Assembly (NCBI GenBank): GCA_937870675.1
Contig: CALMZN010000019.1
Span: 1 to 42,045, forward strand
Direction of reading: 5' to 3'
DNA from: an uncultured bacterium
Lineage (GTDB): Bacteria > Patescibacteriota > Patescibacteriia > UBA1558 > GWA2-36-10
Length of the DNA: 42,045 nucleotides
Below, one piece after another: positions 1 through 8,504 of this stretch. The notes beneath the pieces were generated by a model. That model searched no databases, was not told the origin of the DNA, and worked only from the letters and a program-made list of their open reading frames with translations. Position numbers and translations under genes: made by a program. The first letter of the stretch is position 1. Each line of letters begins with the position of its first letter.

Positions 1-252
1 TTAGGTTTTTCTTTTAAAGAAACGTATTTTAAACCAAGGGGTATTCCCTTGAGTACGCTTGATGAAGTTCAGTTAACCATTGAAGAAATGGAGGCCTTAA
101 GATTAAAAAATATTAAAGACCTAGATCAGAATGAATGCGCTAAAAAAATGAAAACATCGCAAAGCACTTTTCAGAGGATTTTATCCTCGGCCTACAAAAA
201 AATAACAGAGGCCCTAATAGAAGGGAAAGCAATTAAGATAATTAATAAATAG
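1..252 (+). CDS. DUF134/UPF0251 family predicted DNA-binding protein, 5' end outside window
   Basis: The reading frame is open from base 1 and ends at TAG 250-252, so the true start lies upstream. A TTG at 49 is only an internal codon. Residues before it read ETYFKPRGIPL, which is the characteristic N-terminal block of DUF134 proteins. It is followed by LTIEEMEALRLKNIKDLDQ and an HTH-like segment (ECAKKMKTSQSTFQRILSSA), then KKITEALIEGKAIKI. The family is small and sigma-region-4-like, with no settled regulatory target. It precedes yibE/F by 33 bp. Family assignment is secure; function is inferred from the HTH only. Confidence 0.85.
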   Translation, partial: LGFSFKETYFKPRGIPLSTLDEVQLTIEEMEALRLKNIKDLDQNECAKKMKTSQSTFQRILSSAYKKITEALIEGKAIKIINK

Positions 253-285
253 AATTTACACATTTTTTTTGCTATAATTCTTTAT

Positions 286-1374
286 ATGAAAAAAATATTT
301 TTTTTATTATTACTTCTTATACCTATTTTTTCTTTAGCTCAAGAACAAAAACCAGAAGAAATGTTCACAGCCCAAGTTATTGAGGTTATTGAGCAAAAAG
401 AGATTATTGATGAAGTGGGAAGTATTAACCAACAAAATTTAAAGCTAAGGGGTTTAGAGGGTAGTTTCAAAGATCAGGAGATAACTTTTGAAGGAATTAA
501 TAATTTTCAAGTTTTATCTTCTCAGGTCTATAAAAAAGGTGATAAAGTTATAGTTAGTTATAGTCAGGATGTTGACGGCAATAGTATATTTTTTGTTTTG
601 GATTATGATAGGAGTAGCCCTATTATATGGCTAACAATAATTTTTATTTTAAGCGTTATAGCTATTGGTAGATGGAAAGGATTACGCTCCTTACTCGCTT
701 TAGCGGCTAGCTTTATTGTAATTTTAAAATTCATTATTCCGCAGATACTAAGTGGAGCAAACCCAGTAATGATTAGCGTGTCAGGAGCGATTATAATTTT
801 AATTTTTGCTATTTATTTTACACAAGGAATAAATAAAAAAGCACACATAGCTAATTTATCTTTAATTGTATCTTTGCTTTTTACAGCTCTATTATCATTT
901 TGGGTTACCAAGGTCGCTCAATTGACCGGGTATTCAGAAGAGGCATCTTATCTGATGGACATCAGTCAGGGAAATTTAAATTTACAGGGATTGTTATTAG
1001 CGGGCATACTTATTGGCACTCTGGGAGTTTTGGATGATGTTATAATAAGTCAGGTATCTACAGTAGAGCAATTAAAACGGGCTAATTTGCAGTTGAGTAA
1101 TAAACAAATATATGGACGAAGCTTAAAGGTAGGGGTTGATCACATTACATCTATGATAAATACTTTGTTTTTTGCCTATGCTGGCGCTTCTTTACCATTA
1201 CTTATGTTGTTTACTAGGAGTGATGTTAGCGGGCTTAGTTTCTCGCAAGTAATGAATAATGAATTCATTGCCACGGAGATAATTAGAACGTTAGTGGGTA
1301 GTATAGGTATTATACTTTCTATACCAATTGCTAATTATATAGCTAGTTATTTTTTGAAAATTAAACGAGATTAA
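286..1374 (+). CDS. YibE/F-like multipass membrane protein
   Basis: A 362-residue protein. A signal-peptide-like start (MKKIFFLLLLLIPIFSLAQ) is followed by about 90 polar residues that should be extracytoplasmic, then about seven to eight hydrophobic segments from residue 110 to the end. Typical YibE/F features are GRWKGLRSLLALAASF after the first TM, GTLGVLDDVIISQ near residue 250, and AYAGASLPLLMLF. The biochemical role of the family is not established; transport has been suggested. A TATAAT at 273-278 puts the expected transcription start on or next to the ATG, so the mRNA may be leaderless. There is no Shine-Dalgarno sequence. Confidence 0.85.
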   Translation: MKKIFFLLLLLIPIFSLAQEQKPEEMFTAQVIEVIEQKEIIDEVGSINQQNLKLRGLEGSFKDQEITFEGINNFQVLSSQVYKKGDKVIVSYSQDVDGNSIFFVLDYDRSSPIIWLTIIFILSVIAIGRWKGLRSLLALAASFIVILKFIIPQILSGANPVMISVSGAIIILIFAIYFTQGINKKAHIANLSLIVSLLFTALLSFWVTKVAQLTGYSEEASYLMDISQGNLNLQGLLLAGILIGTLGVLDDVIISQVSTVEQLKRANLQLSNKQIYGRSLKVGVDHITSMINTLFFAYAGASLPLLMLFTRSDVSGLSFSQVMNNEFIATEIIRTLVGSIGIILSIPIANYIASYFLKIKRD

Positions 1375-1497
1375 GCACAATCATTCTTCACATTATAATT
1401 TAGGGTTAAGACGGATTGCTGTAGTATCCCAGTAGAGTCCATCTACAAAAGGGTGGTTTTCTGGTATACTTATAATGTTTAATATTAAATTAAAATT

Positions 1498-1896
1498 ATG
1501 AAAAAAATTATTAAATTTTTGGTCGCTATTATTTTTTTGGCTCTTATTTCTCTGGTGGTGATTTTCGTTTTTAACCCAATGAACAGCAGGGATAAGCTGA
1601 TTAAGTTGGTGTTGAATAGCTATTTGTCATCAAATATTGAGGGTTACCAGTCACTACCAAAAGATGCTCCAGCGTTTGAAGAGAGATCCTTTGATCATCC
1701 AATACTCAATGATACGCAGGAAAAAATATTGTATGATTTGGGTGTGGACACCAGTAAGTTACCAACGGAAATTACCGAGAGTGCTCAAAAATGTTTTGTT
1801 GACAAACTAGGAGAAAAAAGAGCTGAAGAATTAGTTGGTGGTGCTTCACCAAGTAGCATAGAAATATATAATATAAAAGATTGCTTAGGAGAATAA
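1498..1896 (+). CDS. Hypothetical single-TM anchored protein
   Basis: A 132-residue protein with one N-terminal hydrophobic segment (residues 5-26, FLVAIIFLALISLVVIFVF) and a soluble outward domain of about 105 residues. The domain has two cysteines (CFVDKLG and the last residues KDCLGE) that could pair. I do not recognise a family. It stands alone between yibE/F and arsM. Possible -10 boxes (TATACT 1465-1470 and TATAAT 1471-1476) lie just upstream of the ATG. Confidence 0.7.
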   Translation: MKKIIKFLVAIIFLALISLVVIFVFNPMNSRDKLIKLVLNSYLSSNIEGYQSLPKDAPAFEERSFDHPILNDTQEKILYDLGVDTSKLPTEITESAQKCFVDKLGEKRAEELVGGASPSSIEIYNIKDCLGE

Positions 1897-1986
1897 GTGT
1901 GCCAAGCTCATAGTGATAAAAAGTCACCATTGTTCGTTTTGCCAAGGTGGTAGCAAAACAAGGGTTTTTTTAATATAATTATTTTT

Positions 1987-2736
1987 ATGGAATCAGATAA
2001 AATTAAACAAGTCGTCAAACAAAGTTATGCTAAACTAGCTAAGCAGTCCTCTGGTTGTGGCTGTAAATGTAGTTGTAGTTCAGATGCTAGCCAGCAAATT
2101 TCTAAAAGCATTGGCTACTCTGACGAAGAGATGACTTCTATACCAGAAGCTAACATGGGCTTGGGTTGTGGGAATCCAATTGCTATCAGTAAAATAAAAG
2201 CTGGAGACATTGTTTTGGATCTTGGTTGTGGGGCTGGTTTTGACGCCTTTTTGGCTGCCAAAAAAGTTGCTAATATCGGCAAGGTCATTGGGGTGGACAT
2301 GACCCAAGAAATGATCGAAAAAGCAAAATCCATTGCAGAAAAATATAATTATAAAAATGTAGAATTCAAATTAGGGGAAATTGAAAATTTACCCATAGAC
2401 GATAATTCCATTGATGTTATTATTAGCAATTGTGTTATTAATTTAGCACCGGATAAATTAAAAGTTTTTCAAGAAGCTCGTAGAGTTTTGAAGCAGGGCG
2501 GTAAGATGTATATTTCCGACATTGTTTTACTTGAGGAATTATCCGAGGAGCAGAGGAGCAATGAAGATTTGATAGCCGGCTGTGTTGGTGGCGCTCTTTT
2601 GAGGGATGATTATATTGCTAGAGTTAAACAAGCTGGCTTGCAAGTCAATATTTTGAGCGAGAATAAAGATATTAGCAAAAAACAGTATCAGGGCTTGCCG
2701 TTGGAGAGTTTGTCCTTGGAGATCATTAAAGTATAA
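1987..2736 (+). CDS. arsM: Arsenite S-adenosylmethionine methyltransferase
   Basis: A 249-residue class I SAM methyltransferase. The N-terminal Cys-rich stretch (SSGCGCKCSCSS, residues 21-32) is typical of bacterial ArsM. The SAM-binding motif I is VLDLGCGAGFDAFLAA, with GVDMTQEMIEKA as the acidic loop. The arsenic-site cysteines expected in ArsM are present: one in the GLGCGNP region (about residue 61), one in ISNCVINLAPDK (about residue 149) and one in IAGCVGGAL (about residue 198). ArsM methylates As(III) to volatile or excreted species. TATAAT at 1974-1979 lies 7 bp before the ATG, so transcription may start at the start codon. A terminator follows. No arsR or arsB is nearby. Confidence 0.93.
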   Translation: MESDKIKQVVKQSYAKLAKQSSGCGCKCSCSSDASQQISKSIGYSDEEMTSIPEANMGLGCGNPIAISKIKAGDIVLDLGCGAGFDAFLAAKKVANIGKVIGVDMTQEMIEKAKSIAEKYNYKNVEFKLGEIENLPIDDNSIDVIISNCVINLAPDKLKVFQEARRVLKQGGKMYISDIVLLEELSEEQRSNEDLIAGCVGGALLRDDYIARVKQAGLQVNILSENKDISKKQYQGLPLESLSLEIIKV

Positions 2737-2753
2737 AAAAATGATTTAGTATA

Positions 2754-2789
2754 AAAAATACCCGCCTCTCAAGGAAGTGGGTATTTTTT
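2754..2789. terminator. Bidirectional hairpin terminator between arsM and the FN3 gene
   Basis: Stem AAAATACCC (2755-2763) pairs with GGGTATTTT (2779-2787), with A and T tracts on the two sides. It lies between two convergent genes and can serve both. Confidence 0.85.
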
Positions 2790-2816
2790 GTTTTATAAGT
2801 TAAAATCGGCTAAATT

Positions 2817-3923
2817 TTATTTATTTTTACCAAATGATTTGGTAATTTTATTCTTGTATTTATTCATTTGGGAAAAAGCATGTCCAAATTTTTTTTGTTC
2901 TTGCCAGCCCTTGCGATCACCATTCTCATTATTATTATGGCCATCGCAATCGCAGTCACAATCACAGTCGCAAGTTCCATCGTTGTTCGGCAAAGTAGTG
3001 ATGGTGATAGTATTGGAGCTGGCAGATAAGTTACCGGCTGCATCATAGGCCTTGACCATGTAGCTATAGGTGGTCGAGGCAGTCAGGCCAATATCGTTAA
3101 AATGGGCGTTTTTTACAGTAGTAATTTCCAAGCCGTCCCTGAAAACTTTGTAGCCAACAACAGCGATATTGTCAGTTGAAGTCGACCATTTTAGGTTTAC
3201 ATGGCTAAAAGAAACAACTAGGGCTGTTAGATTGCTGGGCGCGCTGGGGGCTGTGGTATCGGCGGTCACCGCAAAAGTAGTGGCTGACGCAGTATTAGAG
3301 TCAGCTGACACATTGTCAGCCGCATCATAGGCCTTGATCACGTAGCTGTAAGTCGTGGAAGCTATCAGGTCAGTATTATAGAAAGTAGTGTTTGTGGAAG
3401 TCGCAATTTGCGTGCCATTCCGAAAAATTTTGTAGCCAACAACAGCAATATTGTCAGTTGACGCTGTCCAGGCCAAATTTATTTGGCTGGTGGAGACGGC
3501 GGTAGCGGTCAGATTAGTAGGCGCACTAGGGATTGTCGTATCAACAGTTGTGGCCAAAGTAGAAGTTGACACTGTGCTTGAAAATTCGGATCTATTGCCA
3601 GCCGCGTCATAGGCCTTGATAGCATAGGCATAAGTAGTTGAGGCCGTTAGACCGACATCATTGAATGTAGTAGTGGCTACATTAGCGATTTCTGCACCGT
3701 TTCTAAAAATCGCATAACCAGTGACCGCCACATCGTCAGTTGACGCTGTCCAGGCCAAATTTATTTGGGCGGAGGAAATAGCCATAGCCGTCAGACTAGT
3801 GGGCGCAGAGGGAGGAGTGGTGTCATCCACGGCTAGAGCCGAGCTGATACCCCAAAAAGAAAAAATGGCGATTAACAATGCTCCAAGTATCGGCAATGCT
3901 TTTTTAGTAAGTTTTTTTGTCAT
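2817..3923 (-). CDS. Secreted protein with three fibronectin type III repeats
   Basis: A 368-residue exported protein. The signal peptide is at residues 1-31 (LPILGALLIAIFSFWGISSALA). Three FN3 domains start at about residues 36, 133 and 226, each with the same frame: PSAPTSLTA...INLAWTASTDD(N)IAV.GYKIFRNG...Y.YVIKAYDAAGN. The tail is unusual: a Cys-Asp alternation (CDCDCDCDG, about residues 319-327), an Asn-rich linker, and a Lys-rich end (KYKNKITKSFGKNK). FN3 repeats usually mediate surface binding, so an attachment or extracellular matrix role is likely; the CD run could bind metal or form disulfides. No LPXTG or other anchor is seen. Forward-strand frames over this gene are its shadow. 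Confidence 0.88.
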   Translation of the reverse strand: MTKKLTKKALPILGALLIAIFSFWGISSALAVDDTTPPSAPTSLTAMAISSAQINLAWTASTDDVAVTGYAIFRNGAEIANVATTTFNDVGLTASTTYAYAIKAYDAAGNRSEFSSTVSTSTLATTVDTTIPSAPTNLTATAVSTSQINLAWTASTDNIAVVGYKIFRNGTQIATSTNTTFYNTDLIASTTYSYVIKAYDAADNVSADSNTASATTFAVTADTTAPSAPSNLTALVVSFSHVNLKWSTSTDNIAVVGYKVFRDGLEITTVKNAHFNDIGLTASTTYSYMVKAYDAAGNLSASSNTITITTLPNNDGTCDCDCDCDCDGHNNNENGDRKGWQEQKKFGHAFSQMNKYKNKITKSFGKNK

Positions 3924-4038
3924 ACATTTTTGTTTAATAATTAGTTTGATTTATTAGCGCTAAACTTATATAGATATATTACAAAATAATAATAATTATG
4001 TTACAGATTGAGGTTTTTGGTGTATATTAACTAGGTTT

Positions 4039-4066
4039 TTGACTAAACTTAGTATTCTGCTATATT
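4039..4066 (+). promoter_or_regulatory. Sigma-70-type promoter for the first ECF sigma operon
   Basis: TTGACT (4039-4044), 16-bp spacer, TATATT (4061-4066). The predicted start at about 4073 leaves about 30 nt before the ATG at 4104. Confidence 0.6.
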
Positions 4067-4103
4067 AATGTGAGACAATCTGCCGAGTTATTTGTATATT
4101 AAT

Positions 4104-4595
4104 ATGGAGATCAGCCACAATAATTTTATAGGGTATTATAATCAATATAAGGATAAAATATATACCTATTTTTTGTATCGAGTTGGCTTCAAGCGAGAGC
4201 TGGCCGAGGATTTGACCTCCGAAGTGTTTTTGAAGGCCTTGGATAATTTTGACGGTTTTGATCAGAACAGATCTTTTCAATCATGGATTTATGCTATTGC
4301 CCACAATCATTTGGTTAATTATTATCGGACAGCCAATCGGGAGGTGGAGCTTGCGGAAAATACATTTAGCACGCGAAGCGATATTCAAAAAATTGAGTTG
4401 GGCTATGAGTTGGAGATGGTTTTGAAAGAGATCAATAATATGGAGGAAAGTGACAAGGAAGTTTTGCTGATGAGATTTGTGGATCAGCTAAGCAATACGG
4501 AAATTGCCGAATTGTTGGGTAAAGAAGATGGCGCCATTCGTACTAGGATCAGTCGTAGCTTGGTCAAGCTAAGAGGCAAGTTAAAAAATTTTTAA
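4104..4595 (+). CDS. ECF-type RNA polymerase sigma factor
   Basis: A 163-residue sigma-70 family protein from the ATG at 4104; a TTG at 4092 would add four residues and is less likely. Region 2 covers about residues 8-70 (YKDKIYTYFLYRV, LAEDLTSEVFLKALDNFDGF, SFQSWIYAIAHNHLVNYYR). Region 4 covers about 110-158 (SDKEVLLMRFVDQLSNTEIAELLG, then AIRTRISRSLVKLRGKL). There are no regions 1 or 3, as in ECF factors. The stop is followed after 10 bp by a membrane protein that starts a likely cotranscribed sigma/anti-sigma pair. It directs polymerase to a small regulon that cannot be seen here. Confidence 0.93.
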   Translation: MEISHNNFIGYYNQYKDKIYTYFLYRVGFKRELAEDLTSEVFLKALDNFDGFDQNRSFQSWIYAIAHNHLVNYYRTANREVELAENTFSTRSDIQKIELGYELEMVLKEINNMEESDKEVLLMRFVDQLSNTEIAELLGKEDGAIRTRISRSLVKLRGKLKNF

Positions 4596-4605
4596 CCAGA
4601 CAAAT

Positions 4606-5460
4606 ATGGAAGATTTGGAACAACAATTATCTAAATTACCCAAAGCCAGGCTTAGTAAAAGAGCTGACTTTAAAATTAAATTTAAAATTCGTGGTTTGGT
4701 ATTGTTAAAAAATTTGCAAAAATTTGTTAAAATATTTTTTCATCCCCATTCTTTGGTGGCTAAAGTTTCACTGACAGCTTTGGCAATTTTTGTGGTTTTG
4801 GGTGGCACGGCCGTCTATGCAGTCAATAATGACCAAGTCACTCCAGGTAGCGTCCTTTATCCTCTGAAAAAAACTATTGAAAATGTCGAACAACAATTAT
4901 CTTTGACTAAAAATGCCAAAGTAGACACTTTGAATAAATTGTCAGAACGCCGTCTTAAAGAGGCCTTGAATCTGGCTGGGCAAGATGACGCTAAAAAAGA
5001 CAGCGATCAGGTGGAAAAAGTCAATAATAATATTGAACAGAGCATTGATGAGGCGGTAAATAATTTTGACTCGGCCATTGAGACCTCTCAAAAAATTGAA
5101 GACGCGGAAGATTCTCAGAAAGCTAGGGAAGTTTTGAAGAAGAAACAGGAATCCATGGTAAAATATTTGGACAACATCAGTGATATTGCTAAAAATAAAA
5201 AGGATGAGAAGATGGTGAAAAAAATTAATGAAGCCAAAGAAGCCATTAGTAAATACGATCAGATGCTCGAGCGGGATGATAGTGATGTGTATATTGAGCC
5301 AGCTCCAAATAGTGGGAATGGCGGTGTCATGAAAAACTCAAGAGATAATGATAGCAGTCGATCAAATAACGGTGAAAGTAAAGATGAAGGCAATGTGGAT
5401 TCTGCCAATAGTCCGGAATCAAATCGCGATTCAGGTCAAGGTAGAGGTCGTCGAGATTAA
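4606..5460 (+). CDS. Membrane protein with DUF5667-like domain, putative anti-sigma partner
   Basis: A 284-residue protein. The cytoplasmic N-terminus (MEDLEQQLSKLPKARLSKRADF) carries an arrangement often seen in CPR sigma-linked proteins. One TM lies at about residues 50-72 (VAKVSLTALAIFVVLGGTAVYAV). The DUF5667-like motif follows directly (TPGSVLYPLKKTIENVEQQL). The outer part is predicted coiled coil (about 85-220, Lys/Glu/Asp-rich), then a low-complexity Ser/Asn/Gly/Asp tail. Position 10 bp after an ECF sigma gene and one-TM topology suggest it holds or senses for that sigma factor. No classical zinc anti-sigma motif is present, so the anti-sigma role is inference. Confidence 0.72.
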   Translation: MEDLEQQLSKLPKARLSKRADFKIKFKIRGLVLLKNLQKFVKIFFHPHSLVAKVSLTALAIFVVLGGTAVYAVNNDQVTPGSVLYPLKKTIENVEQQLSLTKNAKVDTLNKLSERRLKEALNLAGQDDAKKDSDQVEKVNNNIEQSIDEAVNNFDSAIETSQKIEDAEDSQKAREVLKKKQESMVKYLDNISDIAKNKKDEKMVKKINEAKEAISKYDQMLERDDSDVYIEPAPNSGNGGVMKNSRDNDSSRSNNGESKDEGNVDSANSPESNRDSGQGRGRRD

Positions 5461-5546
5461 TGGCAAGTTTAATTTCAGGAAATAATTGTTTGGCCACAGA
5501 CGAGAGTGGAGCTGAAGCGGCTGGGACAAATTTATATCGCAAATAG
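5460..5546 (+). CDS. Possible 28-residue ORF overlapping the upstream stop
   Basis: The stop TAA of the preceding gene shares its last A with an ATG (TAATG, 5458-5462). The ORF reads MASLISGNNCLATDESGAEA, then AGTNLYRK, and ends in TAG. The overlap would permit translational reinitiation, but there is no homology, length or composition evidence that it is real. Confidence 0.2.
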   Translation: MASLISGNNCLATDESGAEAAGTNLYRK

Positions 5547-5619
5547 TCCGTCTAAGCTTGATTTTATTCTGATAAACAGCTATAATAGCTGATATTTATA
5601 ATTTACAAGAATAAGCTAT

Positions 5620-5745
5620 ATGGCACACAGAATCGCCGTGGGAACAGATAGGCAAAAATCACGCTCCAAGAAAACTCCAAAAAGATTGGAAATAAAAAGA
5701 TTGATGCTTGAGGCCAAAGCCGCCAAAAGGCATAAGAAGGGTTAG
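5620..5745 (+). CDS. 41-residue highly basic small protein
   Basis: ATG 5620 to TAG 5743-5745, with its own terminator at 5788. The sequence is MAHRIAVGTDRQKSRSKKTP, then KRLEIKRLMLEAKAAKRHKKG: about one third Lys/Arg, no acidic cluster, and a helical C-terminal half. Such proteins are usually ribosomal or RNA-binding. I cannot assign it to a named ribosomal family. The free-standing transcription unit and clean start support a real gene. Confidence 0.6.
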   Translation: MAHRIAVGTDRQKSRSKKTPKRLEIKRLMLEAKAAKRHKKG

Positions 5746-5787
5746 TTATAATTTTTTGCCAGTCAAACAATTATTTTTCAAACCAAG

Positions 5788-5809
5788 ATCGCCGATTTGG
5801 CGATTTTTT
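5788..5809 (+). terminator. Rho-independent terminator after the small basic protein
   Basis: Stem ATCGCC/GGCGAT with loop GATTT, followed by T6. Confidence 0.85.
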
Positions 5810-5846
5810 GTTATACTGATTGGGCAATTATTAAATAAATAAAAAT

Positions 5847-6326
5847 ATGTCTCCAGAAAGAATACCTAATAACATTATAAATTTAGATCAAAATAGAATA
5901 AATCAAGCTTTTCAGGATCGTTTAGAAAAAACTGGCGAAATAGATGATATTATGTCGGATGTAGATGAACAAATAGCTAGATACGAAGAACGTCGTGAGG
6001 CCGGCAAAGAAACAAGGGGTAAGTGGTCTATTTGGGTTGTTGATCAAGCAGAGGACGAGGTTGATGGTGTCAATCCAATTCGTTTTATCGTTGGTAAAGA
6101 TGATGGCGGAAAATTTATTTTAATGCCAAATGATACAGAACACATGCATAAAGAATTTATTTTTTCTACCGACAGAGAAGCTGAGGCAGCGCAGCATGAT
6201 TTGGCGCAACAGTTTCCAGAAATCAAATCAGGTAATTTTAGAGTATTATGCGGTGGTATAGACGAGCAGCAATTAGATCAGCCACAACTAAGGGTGATTG
6301 ATGGCGCTAAGAAAGATAATAAATAA
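5847..6326 (+). CDS. Hypothetical soluble acidic protein
   Basis: A 159-residue protein without signal or TM. It begins MSPERIPNNIINLDQNRINQ, followed by a helical acidic segment (residues 30-55). A central part looks like a small alpha/beta domain (WSIWVVDQAEDEV, PIRFIVGKDDGGKFILMPND, EFIFSTDREAEAAQHDLAQQF). I do not recognise a family. Its stop is one base before the start of the next gene, so the two are very likely cotranscribed. Confidence 0.7.
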   Translation: MSPERIPNNIINLDQNRINQAFQDRLEKTGEIDDIMSDVDEQIARYEERREAGKETRGKWSIWVVDQAEDEVDGVNPIRFIVGKDDGGKFILMPNDTEHMHKEFIFSTDREAEAAQHDLAQQFPEIKSGNFRVLCGGIDEQQLDQPQLRVIDGAKKDNK

Positions 6327-6327
6327 T

Positions 6328-6723
6328 ATGGAAAATATAAAAACACACTCAAAAGCAATCCGTTTGTTTTACTTCTGGGTCGGCATTGTCGCCACTTTTG
6401 CTTATCGTGTTATTATTGTGCTGAATTTTTACAGTAATACTTGGGTAAAAATATCATGGTATGTTGGCACTATTGGTTTTATAGTTTATTATATTCATCG
6501 TTTTGATATATCAAAAAAGCGTTCGCGTGTTATTATAGAGCATGGATTGCGTGAAAAGTTGGATCATCCCGAAAAATTAGACGAAGCTGATCATCAAGCT
6601 TTGGCTTATATTTTGGACACCTTGGTATCTTCCAAAGAAAAATGGAATAATTATTTTATTTTTATTCTGTCTGGCTTGGTATTGGTTGTTGGCGTGTTGC
6701 TGGACTTTGTTTTTAAGAAATAA
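6328..6723 (+). CDS. Hypothetical three-TM membrane protein
   Basis: A 131-residue protein from ATG 6328, one base after the preceding stop. The frame is open back to 6298, but the TTG/ATG codons there fall inside the upstream gene. Hydrophobic segments lie at about residues 10-34, 41-58 and 110-128, separated by a charged loop (ISKKRSRVIIEHGLREKLDH). No family recognised. It is followed 14 bp later by purA, so it may be part of the same transcript. Confidence 0.7.
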   Translation: MENIKTHSKAIRLFYFWVGIVATFAYRVIIVLNFYSNTWVKISWYVGTIGFIVYYIHRFDISKKRSRVIIEHGLREKLDHPEKLDEADHQALAYILDTLVSSKEKWNNYFIFILSGLVLVVGVLLDFVFKK

Positions 6724-6737
6724 TTTTTTATAAAAAT

Positions 6738-8252
6738 ATGCGTCATGATTTGTTGGATAAATTTTTGCAAGACAAACAATGTCTAGCCGTGGTCTGCAAT
6801 CAATGGGGAGATACAGGCAAAGGAAAGTTGGTTGATTTGCTGGCGGCACTTTGGGCGGATATTATTATCCGTGGCACAGGTGGAGCTAATGCTGGCCACA
6901 CCATAGTAGTCAAAGGCCAAAAACATATTTTTCATCTTTTGCCTTCTGGTATTTTGCATGACGTGACAGGCAAGATAAATGTCATTGGTCGCGGTGTGGC
7001 TTTTGATCCGCAGGCGGTCATTGATGAATTGGATATTTTGCATATTGCCGGAATTGATGTCAAAAATTTTAAAATCAGTCATCAGGCCCCATTGGTTTTG
7101 CCTTATCATATTTTGATAGACAGGATTGGTGACAAAGCACAACAGATTGGCACCACTGGCCGAGGCATCGGGCCACTATATACGGATTATACTGCTCGGC
7201 ACTCTTTGTTTCTCAACGATATTTTTAACAAAGATTTATTTAGAGAAAAGTTAACAAAATATTTGGCCAGTAAAAAAAGTATTTTAGCGGGTTTAGATAA
7301 AAATGTGGCTAAAGAAGTTTTGGCTCACCCGCATTTGGCTTCAGGAATTTATTTTAATCCTGAAACAATTTTGGATGTTGAAGCCATAGTGGCTAAATAT
7401 ACCGGTGATTTTGCCAATAAATTAAAGCCCTATATTATAGATTTAGAAAAATTTGTGCAAAATGCTTTGGTGTCTAAGAAAAAAATTCTATTAGAAGGCG
7501 CTCAAGGCACATTATTGAGTATTGATCACGGCACCACCAAATATCAGACCTCTTCTGACTGCACTATAGCTGGCCTAGCCAAAGGGGCTGGCCTTAGGGA
7601 GGGTCAGGTAGATCACGTTTTTGGTATTGCCAAGGCCTTCTATATGACCAGAGTCGGTCATGGGCCTTTTCCCACCGAGTTTGGGGGCTTGCTGAGCGAA
7701 AAATATTGCGAACAAGGCATAACTCGTGAGCAAGAAAAAGCCGAACACGCGGATAAAATTGATGAATATTTGCAGGCCGATGACCAGTTCAACTTAGGCA
7801 TTGCTGTACGCTTGCTGGGCGATGAATATGGCGCCACTACTGGACGCACTCGTCGCAATGGTTGGTTGGATTTGGTGGCCTTGAAATATGCCATGCAATA
7901 CAACGACCAGAGCTTGACGCTGACCAAAGTTGATGTTTTGGATAAGTTCAAAAAAATTAAATTAGGTGTAGCTTACAAATACTTGGGGCCAGATATTTTT
8001 TATGCGGGTCAGGAATTAAAAACCAATCAGGAGATAGATTTTTTCCCGCGTTTTTCAGAGATTTTGTATAATTGTGAGCCGGTCTATAAAGAATTTGACG
8101 GCTGGCAGACAACCATTTCTGACTTGGAGAACTACAATGATTTGCCGTCAGCTATTAAAGTAATAGTTGATTTCATCGAGCAATACACTGGCGGGAAAAT
8201 AGACATTATTTCCGTTGGCCCGGACAGAGAGCAAACAATTTTTAAATTTTAA
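6738..8252 (+). CDS. purA: Adenylosuccinate synthetase
   Basis: A 504-residue GTP-dependent IMP-aspartate ligase, the first committed step from IMP to AMP. Motifs: QWGDTGKGK (P-loop with catalytic Asp; most enzymes have GDEGKGK, so Glu to Thr here), GGANAGHT, GTTGRGIGPLYTD, EGAQGTLLSIDHGT, TRVGHGPFPTE, GATTGRTRRNGWLDLVALKYA, and the C-terminal ISVGPDREQTI. About 70 residues longer than the usual 430; the extra length is mostly in the central segment (about 155-250) and around the LSEKYCEQGITREQEKAEHA stretch. No other de novo purine gene is adjacent apart from the PurD-like gene at 13879. Confidence 0.95.
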   Translation: MRHDLLDKFLQDKQCLAVVCNQWGDTGKGKLVDLLAALWADIIIRGTGGANAGHTIVVKGQKHIFHLLPSGILHDVTGKINVIGRGVAFDPQAVIDELDILHIAGIDVKNFKISHQAPLVLPYHILIDRIGDKAQQIGTTGRGIGPLYTDYTARHSLFLNDIFNKDLFREKLTKYLASKKSILAGLDKNVAKEVLAHPHLASGIYFNPETILDVEAIVAKYTGDFANKLKPYIIDLEKFVQNALVSKKKILLEGAQGTLLSIDHGTTKYQTSSDCTIAGLAKGAGLREGQVDHVFGIAKAFYMTRVGHGPFPTEFGGLLSEKYCEQGITREQEKAEHADKIDEYLQADDQFNLGIAVRLLGDEYGATTGRTRRNGWLDLVALKYAMQYNDQSLTLTKVDVLDKFKKIKLGVAYKYLGPDIFYAGQELKTNQEIDFFPRFSEILYNCEPVYKEFDGWQTTISDLENYNDLPSAIKVIVDFIEQYTGGKIDIISVGPDREQTIFKF

Positions 8253-8393
8253 TATTATTATAACTATTCCCACTATTGCCGCCCATCCACTAGCTTTTGT
8301 GTATGTGTTTTAGCTATATCTTTTGTGATCGTAGGTGTTTTTGTGCCGGTTTTTTATAAGAAAAAGTGGTTGTAGTTTTCTACCGGTCAATAT

Positions 8394-8425
8394 TAAATAC
8401 CCCTTTGAGTTTAGGAGTATTTTTG
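8394..8425 (+). terminator. Likely purA terminator
   Basis: AAATAC-C-CCT pairs with AGG-A-GTATTT (one mismatch) and runs into TTTT. The remaining 250 bp between purA and the sigma gene show no gene. Confidence 0.6.
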
Positions 8426-8504
8426 TTATGCTTTAATTGGGTTTATGGCCTTGTGCCATGAGTGGTTTTGAAATAAATATTGGTTTGTTTGCGTATTAAA
8501 AACT

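Noticed and set aside
2788..3048. Forward ORF over the FN3 gene with a Gln-Ser run
   Set aside because: It is the antisense of the Cys-Asp coding repeat; it has no start context or family.
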